From CAVQDV01 sp963711375 (GTDB lineage: Bacteria; Pseudomonadota; Gammaproteobacteria; Coxiellales; Coxiellaceae): DNA of 64,000 nucleotides. This document shows positions 8,857-16,369 of this stretch, in pieces (the stretch's first letter is position 1; each line of letters opens with the position of its first letter). The stretch is from positions 2,728,001 to 2,792,000 of the forward strand of contig CAVQDV010000005.1 in the NCBI GenBank assembly GCA_963711375.1, read 5' to 3'. Under the pieces are notes generated by a model. That model did not search any database and was not told where the DNA came from. It saw nothing but the letters and a program-made list of their open reading frames with translations. The translations under genes were made by a program, and so were the position numbers.

Positions 8857-9414
8857 TTAAAATTGGTAACCTAGGGAAACAGCAAAGGGTACATTTATTC
8901 CTTGATTGGGATGCGCAAAACCAGCATTGCAGTAGTGAATTAAATGTACACCAAGGTCTAGGCTTCGCGTTTTAGAAACATCAAATTCGACCCCCCCTTC
9001 AAACGCGGATTGAAAAACAAAATGACTTCCCTGCCGTCGCAAACCTAATTGCTCCTGACTTAGATAAACGGGACCAAATGAAGCTCCTAAATACGGTCGT
9101 ATTTTATGTAAATCTGGATTTTGGAAATAGGTCCGAAACGCTAATGAAAGCGCGGCGGTATTCAAGGTTTTATTCACGGCTGCAGAGGTCGTAATATGTG
9201 CAATCGTACCATCAATAGTCGCAATTAGCGTCTTATCGATTTTTTTAAATTTATAAAGCTTACCAAATAATAGGACGGCCTGATTATTATAATTTTCCAA
9301 AAATTCTTGGCCCCATCCATAGGAAATCGAAACTTCGTGTTTCCAGGCTTGTGCCGTATTCGCTGTTAAACTCACTATTCCAAAACTGATTAAAAAAATA
9401 TTTTTTATTTTCAT
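8857..9414 (-). CDS. PagL-like protein with substituted active site (His-x-Cys)
   Basis: A 185-residue protein with a signal peptide ending AQA. Its C-terminal block HYCNAGFAHPNQGIN aligns with the PagL motif HxSNA...G. The expected nucleophile Ser is Cys162 (codon TGC at 8931-8929), and the acidic residue expected 12 positions later is Asn174; His160 is kept. PagL removes the 3-O-acyl chain of lipid A. This copy could be inactive, use a thiol, or have another role. The upstream ribosome site is weak. It sits between two other barrel genes in a same-strand cluster. Confidence 0.75.
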   Translation of the reverse strand: MKIKNIFLISFGIVSLTANTAQAWKHEVSISYGWGQEFLENYNNQAVLLFGKLYKFKKIDKTLIATIDGTIAHITTSAAVNKTLNTAALSLAFRTYFQNPDLHKIRPYLGASFGPVYLSQEQLGLRRQGSHFVFQSAFEGGVEFDVSKTRSLDLGVHLIHYCNAGFAHPNQGINVPFAVSLGYQF

Positions 9415-9437
9415 GTTAATACCAAATTTTTTACTTT

Positions 9438-10241
9438 TTAGGAGGCAATTCCCAAACTAAAAATAACTTCATTTAGCCAAAGGGCTTGATTCGCCCTGCC
9501 CTGATTAACGGGAATTTGACTCACACCACTAAACGCTTCTTTATCAGTGAGTTCAAGATAAATGGGTTTATAAAGCACAATCCGAAAACCGGCCTCAACT
9601 CCGGCCGTCCATCCCCCAAACTGCCACCAGCCTGAATTCCAACCAAAATAATTCCGCCAGGCCTTAGGCCCTACATTATTGACCTGTCCAAAAATAACAT
9701 TGAGGGAATGGGGTATCAGAACACCAGCCCCCACTTTCACCACGGCCGCAACGCTCATCGTGTTATTGGGAACTCCAAAAAGCGGAATTCTTTTTACGGC
9801 ATTCAGCATGACATGATTGAGACCATTATGTAAAAAATAGGAGAAATACATTGGAGTTAAGGTTTGATAAGAGCCAACATACTGGCCATTTACTATTCCA
9901 CCTACATAAGCCACTTGATTCGGAGTGCTATTATACTTGGTGTGATCCAGACTCAGTTCAAGCGCCCAAGTTTGGGCTGCATCTACAAAGCGACCAATGC
10001 GAATATTATATTGACCTCCAAATCCGAAGCTATAGGGAGGATGGTTCCACCCTGGGTCATCACCCCCTTGTACATTATAAACAGTGAAATTATTATTTAA
10101 TGCACGTTGATAGACATTGATATTACTCCCAGCCCAATAATCTTTGCTATAACCCCAGGAAAAATACCATTCTCCGCCGGCCCGCGCACAGGTACTAGCG
10201 ATACAGAGAATAATTGAAAACAAATAAAATAAAATTTTCAT
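9438..10241 (-). CDS. outer-membrane beta-barrel protein, unknown function
   Basis: A 267-residue protein with a signal peptide ending ARA. It is rich in Trp, Tyr and Gly in an alternating pattern (WYFSWGYSKDYW, YNIRIGRFVDAAQTWALEL, GGWTAGVEAGFRIVLYKPIYLEL), consistent with a barrel of ten or more strands. No enzymatic motif is recognised. AGGAGAGGG nine bases upstream supports the ATG. It is the first of three same-strand barrel genes (9438, 8857, 8237) separated by about 20 bases, so they are probably one operon. Confidence 0.7.
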   Translation of the reverse strand: MKILFYLFSIILCIASTCARAGGEWYFSWGYSKDYWAGSNINVYQRALNNNFTVYNVQGGDDPGWNHPPYSFGFGGQYNIRIGRFVDAAQTWALELSLDHTKYNSTPNQVAYVGGIVNGQYVGSYQTLTPMYFSYFLHNGLNHVMLNAVKRIPLFGVPNNTMSVAAVVKVGAGVLIPHSLNVIFGQVNNVGPKAWRNYFGWNSGWWQFGGWTAGVEAGFRIVLYKPIYLELTDKEAFSGVSQIPVNQGRANQALWLNEVIFSLGIAS

Positions 10242-10295
10242 GGAAATTTCCCTCTCCTGACTTAGATAGGCCGCGCAGAGTATAGAGTGAAGCGC

Positions 10296-11312
10296 TTAAG
10301 CCTGTCTACTTAATTGCTCCATTGGCCAGCGGGTTTTCACTAGGATCGATAAGGAATCCTTTTGACCCTGCATAAGCCGATGGCAACCGGCATAGGCCAC
10401 CATGGCCGCATTATCGGTGCAAAATTCAGGGCGAGGATAATAGACGCTTACCGCATTTTTTTTCATGGCATGCGTAAGGCCTGATCGTAATTTTTTATTT
10501 CGACTCACCCCACCAACAACCACTAAGCGTTTAAAACCCGTTTGTTCGAGAGCTCTTCGACTTTTAATAATCAGTGTATCAACGATCGCTTCTTCAAATG
10601 CACAAGCAATATCAGCTTTGGTTTGCGCGTCAATTGCATTATTTTGTACACAATGTAATGCATGCGTTTTTAAGCCACTAAAACTAAATTCGAGTCCTGG
10701 GCGATTTATCATCGGGCGTGTAAAATGAAAACGTTCTCTATTCCCTTTTTCAGCAAGTGCGGCTAATTCTGGACCACCTGGATAAGGTAAACCCAATAAT
10801 TTAGCCGTTTTATCGAAGGCTTCTCCAACTGCATCGTCCAGCGTTTCACCGAGTAATTCATAATGACCAAAATCAATGACGGACATCAGCATGGTGTGAC
10901 CACCTGACACTAATAAACCGACAAAAGGAAACTCCGGTTTTTCGTCTTCCAACATCACGGCTAATAAATGCGCTTCTAAATGGTGCACACCCAGCGTTGG
11001 AATATTTAGAGCAAATCCCAAGCTTTTTCCGATAGTCGCCCCTACTAATAGGGCACCGACTAATCCAGGCCCTTGTGTGTAGGCTATCCCTTGAATATCC
11101 TTTTTATTTAAATTCGCGTCTTTTAAGGTCTCTATTAAAAGGGGCAATAATTTTCGGATGTGATCTCGAGAGGCAAGCTCTGGAACTACGCCGCCATATT
11201 CAGCGTGAAGCGCAATTTGCGAATAAACACGATTGGCAATAAGCCCACGCGAAGCGTCATAAATCGCCACGGCAGTTTCATCGCAAGAGGATTCAATACC
11301 AAGAACGATCAT
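10296..11312 (-). CDS. tsaD: tRNA N6-threonylcarbamoyladenosine transferase TsaD
   Basis: A 338-residue ASKHA-fold protein that, with TsaB and TsaE, transfers threonylcarbamoyl to A37 of ANN-decoding tRNAs. The N-terminus MIVLGIESSCDETAVA, the metal-binding HHLEAH, the LLVSGGHTML block and the GLPYPGGP loop are all visible. The length is normal for the family. Its start overlaps the mdh stop by 4 bases (ATGA), so it is the last gene of a translationally coupled four-gene unit. Confidence 0.96.
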   Translation of the reverse strand: MIVLGIESSCDETAVAIYDASRGLIANRVYSQIALHAEYGGVVPELASRDHIRKLLPLLIETLKDANLNKKDIQGIAYTQGPGLVGALLVGATIGKSLGFALNIPTLGVHHLEAHLLAVMLEDEKPEFPFVGLLVSGGHTMLMSVIDFGHYELLGETLDDAVGEAFDKTAKLLGLPYPGGPELAALAEKGNRERFHFTRPMINRPGLEFSFSGLKTHALHCVQNNAIDAQTKADIACAFEEAIVDTLIIKSRRALEQTGFKRLVVVGGVSRNKKLRSGLTHAMKKNAVSVYYPRPEFCTDNAAMVAYAGCHRLMQGQKDSLSILVKTRWPMEQLSRQA

Positions 11313-12301
11313 TCCGGCAATAAACCCAACTCTTTCACTGCCTGATATTCAGCCCGTAATTCTTCCAAAGTAATGCGCAATTTTTCCTGAGCAAATTCTG
11401 AGTGTTGAATTCCGGGAACCACCGTAATTTTTCCATTTTCCGTTCTGGTTGGGAAAGAATAAATTAAGCCAGCGTCAACCCCATATTCACCTTGCGAGGC
11501 GCGACACATCGAATAGGATTGTAGAGGCTTAGTGTCATAAACAAGCGCTTTTAAGCCATCAACAATTCCGTTGGCCGCAGAAGCTGCTGAGGAAGAACCG
11601 CGCGCTTCAATAACCGCGGCACCGCGTTTTTGCACGATGGGAATAAAATCATTTTTCAGCCATTGGTGGTCGCTTATTACATCGGGCACTTTTTTCCCTT
11701 TAATTTCTGCATTGAAATAATCGGGAAATTGTGTGGCAGAATGATTTCCCCAGATAATCATGTTTTGCACATCGTTTACATGCACATTGGCTTTCTGCGC
11801 GAGCTGAGAAACTGCACGATTTTCATCCAGCATCGTCATCGCAAAAAAACGATCATTCGGAACGTCTGGCGCATTATTCATCGCGATCAAACAATTCGTA
11901 TTACAGGGATTACCGACAACAAATACGCGCACATCGGAATTCGCATTTTCATTAATTGCGCGGCCTTGGCCGATGAAAATTCCGCCATTTATTTTTAATA
12001 AATCCGAGCGTTCCATGCCCTGCTTACGCGGAACGGAACCAATGAGTGTCGCCCAATTAATATCTTTCATCGCCCGTGCAGGATCGGAAGTCATCACAAT
12101 ATTTCCCAAGGTTGGAAAAGCACAGTCTTCCAATTCCATTGCCACCCCTTTTAAGGTGGGAAGTGCGGGTTCGATTTCTAATAAATGCAAATCCACTTGC
12201 GTGTCATCGCCGAACACTTGGCCTGAAGCCAATCGAAATAAAAACGCATAGCCAATTTGCCCGGCGGCACCTGTCACGGCAATTTTAATTCTTTTCATCA
12301 T
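11309..12301 (-). CDS. mdh: malate dehydrogenase
   Basis: NAD-dependent malate dehydrogenase of 330 residues, the form with an N-terminal GAAGQIGYAFLFRLASG Rossmann loop, as in Coxiella, Legionella and the eukaryotic cytosolic type. Substrate-binding RKQGMERSDLL, NPCNTN and the catalytic His in WGNHSATQFPD are present. It oxidises malate to oxaloacetate and so complements the TCA genes further along. ATG at 12301 has GGA upstream. The gene overlaps cysQ and tsaD by 4 bases each. Confidence 0.96.
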   Translation of the reverse strand: MMKRIKIAVTGAAGQIGYAFLFRLASGQVFGDDTQVDLHLLEIEPALPTLKGVAMELEDCAFPTLGNIVMTSDPARAMKDINWATLIGSVPRKQGMERSDLLKINGGIFIGQGRAINENANSDVRVFVVGNPCNTNCLIAMNNAPDVPNDRFFAMTMLDENRAVSQLAQKANVHVNDVQNMIIWGNHSATQFPDYFNAEIKGKKVPDVISDHQWLKNDFIPIVQKRGAAVIEARGSSSAASAANGIVDGLKALVYDTKPLQSYSMCRASQGEYGVDAGLIYSFPTRTENGKITVVPGIQHSEFAQEKLRITLEELRAEYQAVKELGLLPE

Positions 12302-13119
12302 AGTGAATTCCTTATTTTATTATACATTTCAACAACTCTTGGCGCGGCATTTTTGTCGCCCATAGCAATAAATGGCGGACAATTTAAGCTTTCGCGAACA
12401 TTATATTGCAGGGCTTGGCCTTCAAAATCAACCACTACACCGCCCGCCGCCTCCAAAATACAGTGGCCCGCCGCTGTATCCCATTCACAAATGGGGCCAA
12501 CGCGCAGATAAAAATCATGCAAACCCTCGGCAATTAGGCAAAATTTTAAAGAACTATTGACTCGTGTTATTTTCAAATTCAAAAAGAATTTTGATAATAA
12601 TTCCATGCGCCGGGCATTATAATGCTGGCCAACCAATACCTCTACATTTTCCGACATAGCTCGTGATTGGATGGGAATGGGTTTTTCTTCGCCAATTTGT
12701 TTGTAGGAGAGATTATTTTTCACCGCGTAATAAGTGACATTTTTTTCTGGCACAAAAATCACGCCTAAAATAGGTTGATTCTTCTGAATAAGCGCAATAT
12801 TCACCGTAAATTCAGGGCTATTATTAACAAAACCTCGAGTGCCATCCAAGGGATCAACGAGCCAATATGTAGACCAGGTTTGGCGAAGAGCCCAAGAAAA
12901 TTCCGTCCCTTCCTCGGATAAAATCGATAAATCCGAAATTTTTTTTAATTCACTAACAATATAATCGTTCGCCACCAGATCGGCATTAGTCAAAAGGGTA
13001 TTATCCATTTTTTTGGTAACCGTGAAATTTTGACTATAAAAATAGGGGTGAATTAACGCGCCAGCACTTTTAGCGATCTCTACAACTTGGGGCAAAAGTG
13101 CTAGCGGGTCTGCTTTCAT
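12298..13119 (-). CDS. cysQ: 3'(2'),5'-bisphosphate nucleotidase CysQ (inositol monophosphatase family)
   Basis: A 273-residue phosphatase expected to hydrolyse 3'-phosphoadenosine 5'-phosphate to AMP. The metal-binding motifs are SEEGTE, WLVDPLDGTRGF and the late CEWDTAAGH. The ATG at 13119 is preferred over an in-frame start at 13170. It overlaps the upstream stop as ATGA, like the other junctions in this operon, and it gives the family's usual N-terminus. Other inositol-phosphatase-like substrates cannot be excluded from motifs alone. Confidence 0.88.
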   Translation of the reverse strand: MKADPLALLPQVVEIAKSAGALIHPYFYSQNFTVTKKMDNTLLTNADLVANDYIVSELKKISDLSILSEEGTEFSWALRQTWSTYWLVDPLDGTRGFVNNSPEFTVNIALIQKNQPILGVIFVPEKNVTYYAVKNNLSYKQIGEEKPIPIQSRAMSENVEVLVGQHYNARRMELLSKFFLNLKITRVNSSLKFCLIAEGLHDFYLRVGPICEWDTAAGHCILEAAGGVVVDFEGQALQYNVRESLNCPPFIAMGDKNAAPRVVEMYNKIRNSL

Positions 13120-13808
13120 CTGAGAATTAATACTTTCGTTCCGAGTTGAACAAAATTTTGATTTAGCCACTGCGCGTCTTTAGTGAATACCCGGACACAT
13201 CCATGGCTGGAGTCGGTGAATCCATACATGGGTGAACCGTGAATAGCCTCTCCTTGGAAAAAGAACATGCAAAAAGGCATTTTAGCTGGTTTTCCGTCGT
13301 CACCGGGATACGTAGAAGAGGTGCAATCGGCACCTTGTTTTCGGTAGATGCGGAATAAACCAGAATCCGTTAGGCATTCTTTGGTTTTATGACCATCGCA
13401 GATCGTCTTGCCGCCGCTAGCCGGACCCCACTGAACCAAATTGCCGGCTGCATCATAGGCACCGAAGGCGGAGTCTTTTAGGTCCACATACAGAAATTTT
13501 TCGCCAGGAGGATTAATTTTCCTCGGCATCGGCGCCACATCCATATAAGTCATATTCCTCAAATTTTTCGGCACGACAAGCCAACTGCGATATTTCAAAT
13601 CGCCATCAAACCGGTTCAAGCGCTGAACAAGTTCACGAGCAGTAGGATTTGGAAACATTCGCTCCCACTTGGCCTTCGGGTGCACGCTAATGCACTTGTA
13701 TTGGGGATCATTGCACAAACTTAGGCCATAAAGCTCAAAGTTTGAATCGGCTGCAAAGCCTACGCGACTAAGCAATACCAACACGAATACTAAGATGAGT
13801 CGTTTCAT
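13116..13808 (-). CDS. L,D-transpeptidase (YkuD domain), exported
   Basis: A 230-residue protein with a signal peptide ending GFA. The C-terminal YkuD domain has the motif HGSP (His190) followed by SSHGCVR with catalytic Cys204. Such enzymes make 3-3 peptidoglycan cross-links or attach proteins to the wall in the periplasm. The overall form resembles the EnhA proteins of Legionella, which also carry this domain; that relation is inferred. It is the first gene of the unit with cysQ, mdh and tsaD, and a promoter is visible just upstream. Confidence 0.88.
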   Translation of the reverse strand: MKRLILVFVLVLLSRVGFAADSNFELYGLSLCNDPQYKCISVHPKAKWERMFPNPTARELVQRLNRFDGDLKYRSWLVVPKNLRNMTYMDVAPMPRKINPPGEKFLYVDLKDSAFGAYDAAGNLVQWGPASGGKTICDGHKTKECLTDSGLFRIYRKQGADCTSSTYPGDDGKPAKMPFCMFFFQGEAIHGSPMYGFTDSSHGCVRVFTKDAQWLNQNFVQLGTKVLILR

Positions 13809-13839
13809 TTAACACCGCCCTGAATTTTAAAGTGTCGAA

Positions 13840-13869
13840 AGTATAGCAAACTTGTTTTGCGGATGTCAT
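13840..13869 (-). promoter_or_regulatory. promoter of the L,D-transpeptidase-cysQ-mdh-tsaD unit
   Basis: Read on the minus strand: ATGACA (-35, five of six consensus bases), an 18-base spacer, then TGC followed by TATACT, an extended -10. It lies about 30 bases upstream of the transpeptidase ATG. It is predicted from consensus only. Confidence 0.6.
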
Positions 13870-13933
13870 CAACAGCAAAAGGTTCGCAAAGAAATCCGCT
13901 TCTTTGAAAAGGCTTTGATCGCTCGATAGACCA

Positions 13934-13962
13934 TTGACAAAAGTAGCACAGCGTTATATATT
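13934..13962 (+). promoter_or_regulatory. strong sigma70-type promoter of the toxin-antitoxin pair
   Basis: A perfect TTGACA at 13934-13939, a 17-base spacer and TATATT at 13957-13962. The predicted start point falls about 7 bases after the -10, which is at or next to the toxin ATG at 13969. That leaves no room for a ribosome-binding site. Confidence 0.7.
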
Positions 13963-13968
13963 TATCAA

Positions 13969-14292
13969 ATGGAAAAGGATAAACAAAAATACGAATTTTC
14001 AGCAGAGAAGAATCAGCAGCTCATTCGGGAACGAGGTATAAGTTTTGAAGACATAGTGGCAGCCTTAGCAAACGATAAGCTTCTCGATGTAGTGACCCAC
14101 CACAACACTTCTAAATACCCCAAACAGGAAGTTTATTTGCTGGAAGTTAACAGCTATGTGTATTTCGTGCCATTTGTTAGAAAAGATAAACAGACTGTTT
14201 TTCTTAAAACGATTTTTCCAAGCCGGAAAATGACCAAAATTTACTTAAAAACCACAGAGGTGAAAAATGAAAAAGAAAAAAAGCGTGTTTGA
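13969..14292 (+). CDS. BrnT-like toxin of a type II toxin-antitoxin pair
   Basis: A 107-residue protein with the pattern seen in BrnT-like toxins: YEFSAEKNQQLIRERGISFEDIV, then VYLLEVNSYVYFVPFV and KTIFPSRKMTKIYL. BrnT is an RNase-like toxin of the RelE fold. The gene is followed by a ribbon-helix-helix antitoxin, with 26 bases of overlap, in the toxin-first order of this class. There is no Shine-Dalgarno upstream of ATG 13969, and the promoter places the transcript start almost at the ATG, so translation may be leaderless. The C-terminal tail is Lys/Glu rich. Confidence 0.8.
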   Translation: MEKDKQKYEFSAEKNQQLIRERGISFEDIVAALANDKLLDVVTHHNTSKYPKQEVYLLEVNSYVYFVPFVRKDKQTVFLKTIFPSRKMTKIYLKTTEVKNEKEKKRV

Positions 14293-14563
14293 TGTAAAGC
14301 TGGATGCTGAAGAGCGAGAACTCTTAGAGTCTATTGAACGTGGCGAGTGGAAGTCTGTTAATAATTTTAAGGAAGAAGCCGCCTTCGCTAAAGCGGCTGC
14401 TGAAAACTTCCTTCGGAAAGATGAACGAATAACGCTTCGTATTTCAAGCGGAGATCTTGATCGATTAAAGCAAAAAGCAGCCTATAAAGGTCTCCCCTAC
14501 CAAACCTTCATCAGCAGTGTTTTACACGAATATGCGGCAGGACATTTTCAGGAAGTAGCTTAA
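14267..14563 (+). CDS. antitoxin with C-terminal ribbon-helix-helix (CopG/BrnA-like)
   Basis: A 98-residue protein. The N-terminal part contains LLESIERGEWKSVNN, the toxin-binding-type segment seen in this antitoxin class. The C-terminal part, ITLRISSGDLDRLKQKA followed by GLPYQTFISSVLHEYA, is a ribbon-helix-helix DNA-binding domain. GAGGTG lies six bases before the ATG, a much better ribosome site than the toxin has. It probably represses the shared promoter at 13934-13962. Confidence 0.82.
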   Translation: MKKKKSVFDVKLDAEERELLESIERGEWKSVNNFKEEAAFAKAAAENFLRKDERITLRISSGDLDRLKQKAAYKGLPYQTFISSVLHEYAAGHFQEVA

Positions 14564-14739
14564 GCTCATTTTTAATGGATCCATCACCAAAGGGTTTTTA
14601 ACAGCCTGTACAAAATCTGCTTAAACATACCTTTTTCTTTCTAAAAAAACCCTAAAATACGAATTTACAAAAATAAAAAAGAGGTATATAAATCTATTAT
14701 ACAATGTGAAAGCATTGTGAATTTTAAAAAAATATGCGG

Positions 14740-14871
14740 TGAGTTCCACCGTGAATTGCCGGTGGAGAGGAAGGCTCTGGCTTTGATTGTAAAATTAAAG
14801 TGAAACCAGCCTCTGTGAAGCAGGAATCTAACAGCAAAGCTACCTTTGGATGGGTTTGCATAGGTTTAGAA
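14740..14871 (+). pseudogene. decayed 3' end of an IS200/IS605-type tnpB
   Basis: One frame reads ELPVERKALAL (from 14753). After a one-base slip the next frame reads KVKPASVKQESNSKATF (from about 14797). Together these resemble the characteristic C-terminus of TnpB/OrfB proteins of IS605-type elements (PVE..AL followed by VKPAS.KQE). No transposase body is present upstream. The 302-base gap 14564-14865 otherwise holds only AT-rich sequence with small hairpins, for example ACAATG/CATTGT at about 14701-14719. Assignment is by motif recall, not search. Confidence 0.6.
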
Positions 14872-15183
14872 GAACGGAACAATCAGCCAAGCGAGGCAGA
14901 GGCCTGCAACTAAAATTAAGAAGGACATAATACAATAATACATCAACACGGCGGGCCTATGTGAAGAAAAAAAATTATACAATCCAAGGATAATCATAAG
15001 CATGGCATGAACTGCTGAGAATAATAAAATATACACCACCATCGATACTTCTTTTTCCCCAGCATCGATTGATCTTGAATAGTGGTGGTAATAAAAAGCC
15101 AGCGCAAAGAAAATAATTGCATATGTACAAAATGCCAGGGAGTTTCTAAGTAATAATTTTTTTATCACACTGAATGCCTTCAT
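14866..15183 (-). CDS. small integral membrane protein, unknown
   Basis: 105 residues with three to four hydrophobic helices and a short polar loop around residues 38-46. No family is recognised. GGGGA six bases before the ATG and an uninterrupted frame support it as a real gene. It lies between the tnpB remnant and the TPR-like genes and has no obvious operon partner. Confidence 0.55.
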   Translation of the reverse strand: MKAFSVIKKLLLRNSLAFCTYAIIFFALAFYYHHYSRSIDAGEKEVSMVVYILLFSAVHAMLMIILGLYNFFSSHRPAVLMYYCIMSFLILVAGLCLAWLIVPFF

Positions 15184-15288
15184 CGATATTCCCCGAAATT
15201 ATTTAGCGGATCTAGGTTTATTAGTTTAGCCAATACGCTTGGATTTGGAAAGTAACACTCCAAAAGCCTTGCGTGAATTTTAGTTTAA

Positions 15289-16335
15289 TTAGGGGCGCCC
15301 TGGATCAACTGAAGAAGGGGGTAACTCTTTAGAGAAGTAGTCTGGAGATTCGAATTTTTGCTCTACAAATACTCCACTGGGATGATTAGAGAGCTTAATT
15401 TTTTTTCCCTCGATATTAGAAGTGACAGCCAGAAGCCCTATCTCTTCAGGAGCACGCTTAAGTTGAAGCCCTTTTTCTAAGGCCTCATTTTCCTTTGTCA
15501 AGCTTTCAATTTCGATGTCTTTTTTATGCATCATGTCTCTAAAATCTTCGAGATTCAAGTTACAAAGTGAACGAAAATCAGCATCAGGATTAACTTTGTT
15601 TTTTAAAATAGCCACTTTTTCCTTTATTTCTTCAAGATATTTGTCTTCAATAAGTCTTTTTTTAAGCTCTTCATTAAAACAATTTTGCTTAGGGTTTCTC
15701 AAAATTACTTCAAAAGCATCACATAATAAATTTAATGCATCGCACAAATCTTGGTCGGGAAAATAAAGCCGAGCCTCCAATACTGAATCAATCAAATCGC
15801 TTGAACTTTTAGGCTGGGACTCAAGCGAAAAAAAAATAAAAATTACCCGGTAAATAGTAATGCAAATTTCCGCACCTGGAAAAATATCCTTATGCTTTTT
15901 TAAATAGTTTTCATAAAAAACTTCAAATTGCCTTCGATTAAACATCGAGAAATTGCAACCTTTACCTTTGTTTAGCAACTCAAAATTGAGTAAAAAAAAT
16001 CGCAAAAATATGTGGGTACTTTTTTTGGCGGCAGACCAATTCATTTCATTCAAATGCGTTTCAATTGCCAAACTAGTGCCTAGCTTCATACTGTCCCAAC
16101 ACTTCGAGAAATCAAGAGATTTAATATTATAAATTGATGAAAATGCCAATGTAAATTTTTTCACTGCCTCTGGCCATAACATTAACTTGAGGTAAGCAAC
16201 CGCAATAAGGAATGAACTTTCGGCATTTAATATCCAATTTTGCTCAGATTTTTCGCTAATTTCCTCAAAGGGTGGGTTCAATTGTTTTAGGTTTTCTATA
16301 AACTCCTTTGGGGGTATTGATAAGTCGATTCTCAT
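15289..16335 (-). CDS. TPR-like family protein with C-terminal basic motif (paralog A)
   Basis: A 348-residue helical protein of unknown function. It shares a core with 16370-18262 and 61690-63027: NW..AKKS...LRFFLLNFELL near residues 100-125, an ITIYRVIFIFF helix near 160, and DALNLLCDAFE near 195. A coiled-coil-like stretch around residues 260-290 precedes KR-x16-KKIKLS and a Pro/Ser-rich end. AGGAGA lies eight bases upstream of the ATG. It starts 34 bases after the larger paralog, on the same strand, at the end of the TCA operon. A role as a secreted effector is inference. Confidence 0.7.
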   Translation of the reverse strand: MRIDLSIPPKEFIENLKQLNPPFEEISEKSEQNWILNAESSFLIAVAYLKLMLWPEAVKKFTLAFSSIYNIKSLDFSKCWDSMKLGTSLAIETHLNEMNWSAAKKSTHIFLRFFLLNFELLNKGKGCNFSMFNRRQFEVFYENYLKKHKDIFPGAEICITIYRVIFIFFSLESQPKSSSDLIDSVLEARLYFPDQDLCDALNLLCDAFEVILRNPKQNCFNEELKKRLIEDKYLEEIKEKVAILKNKVNPDADFRSLCNLNLEDFRDMMHKKDIEIESLTKENEALEKGLQLKRAPEEIGLLAVTSNIEGKKIKLSNHPSGVFVEQKFESPDYFSKELPPSSVDPGRP

Positions 16336-16369
16336 GCTAAAGTTCTCCTAGGTGGCTAAAATTTTGCTA

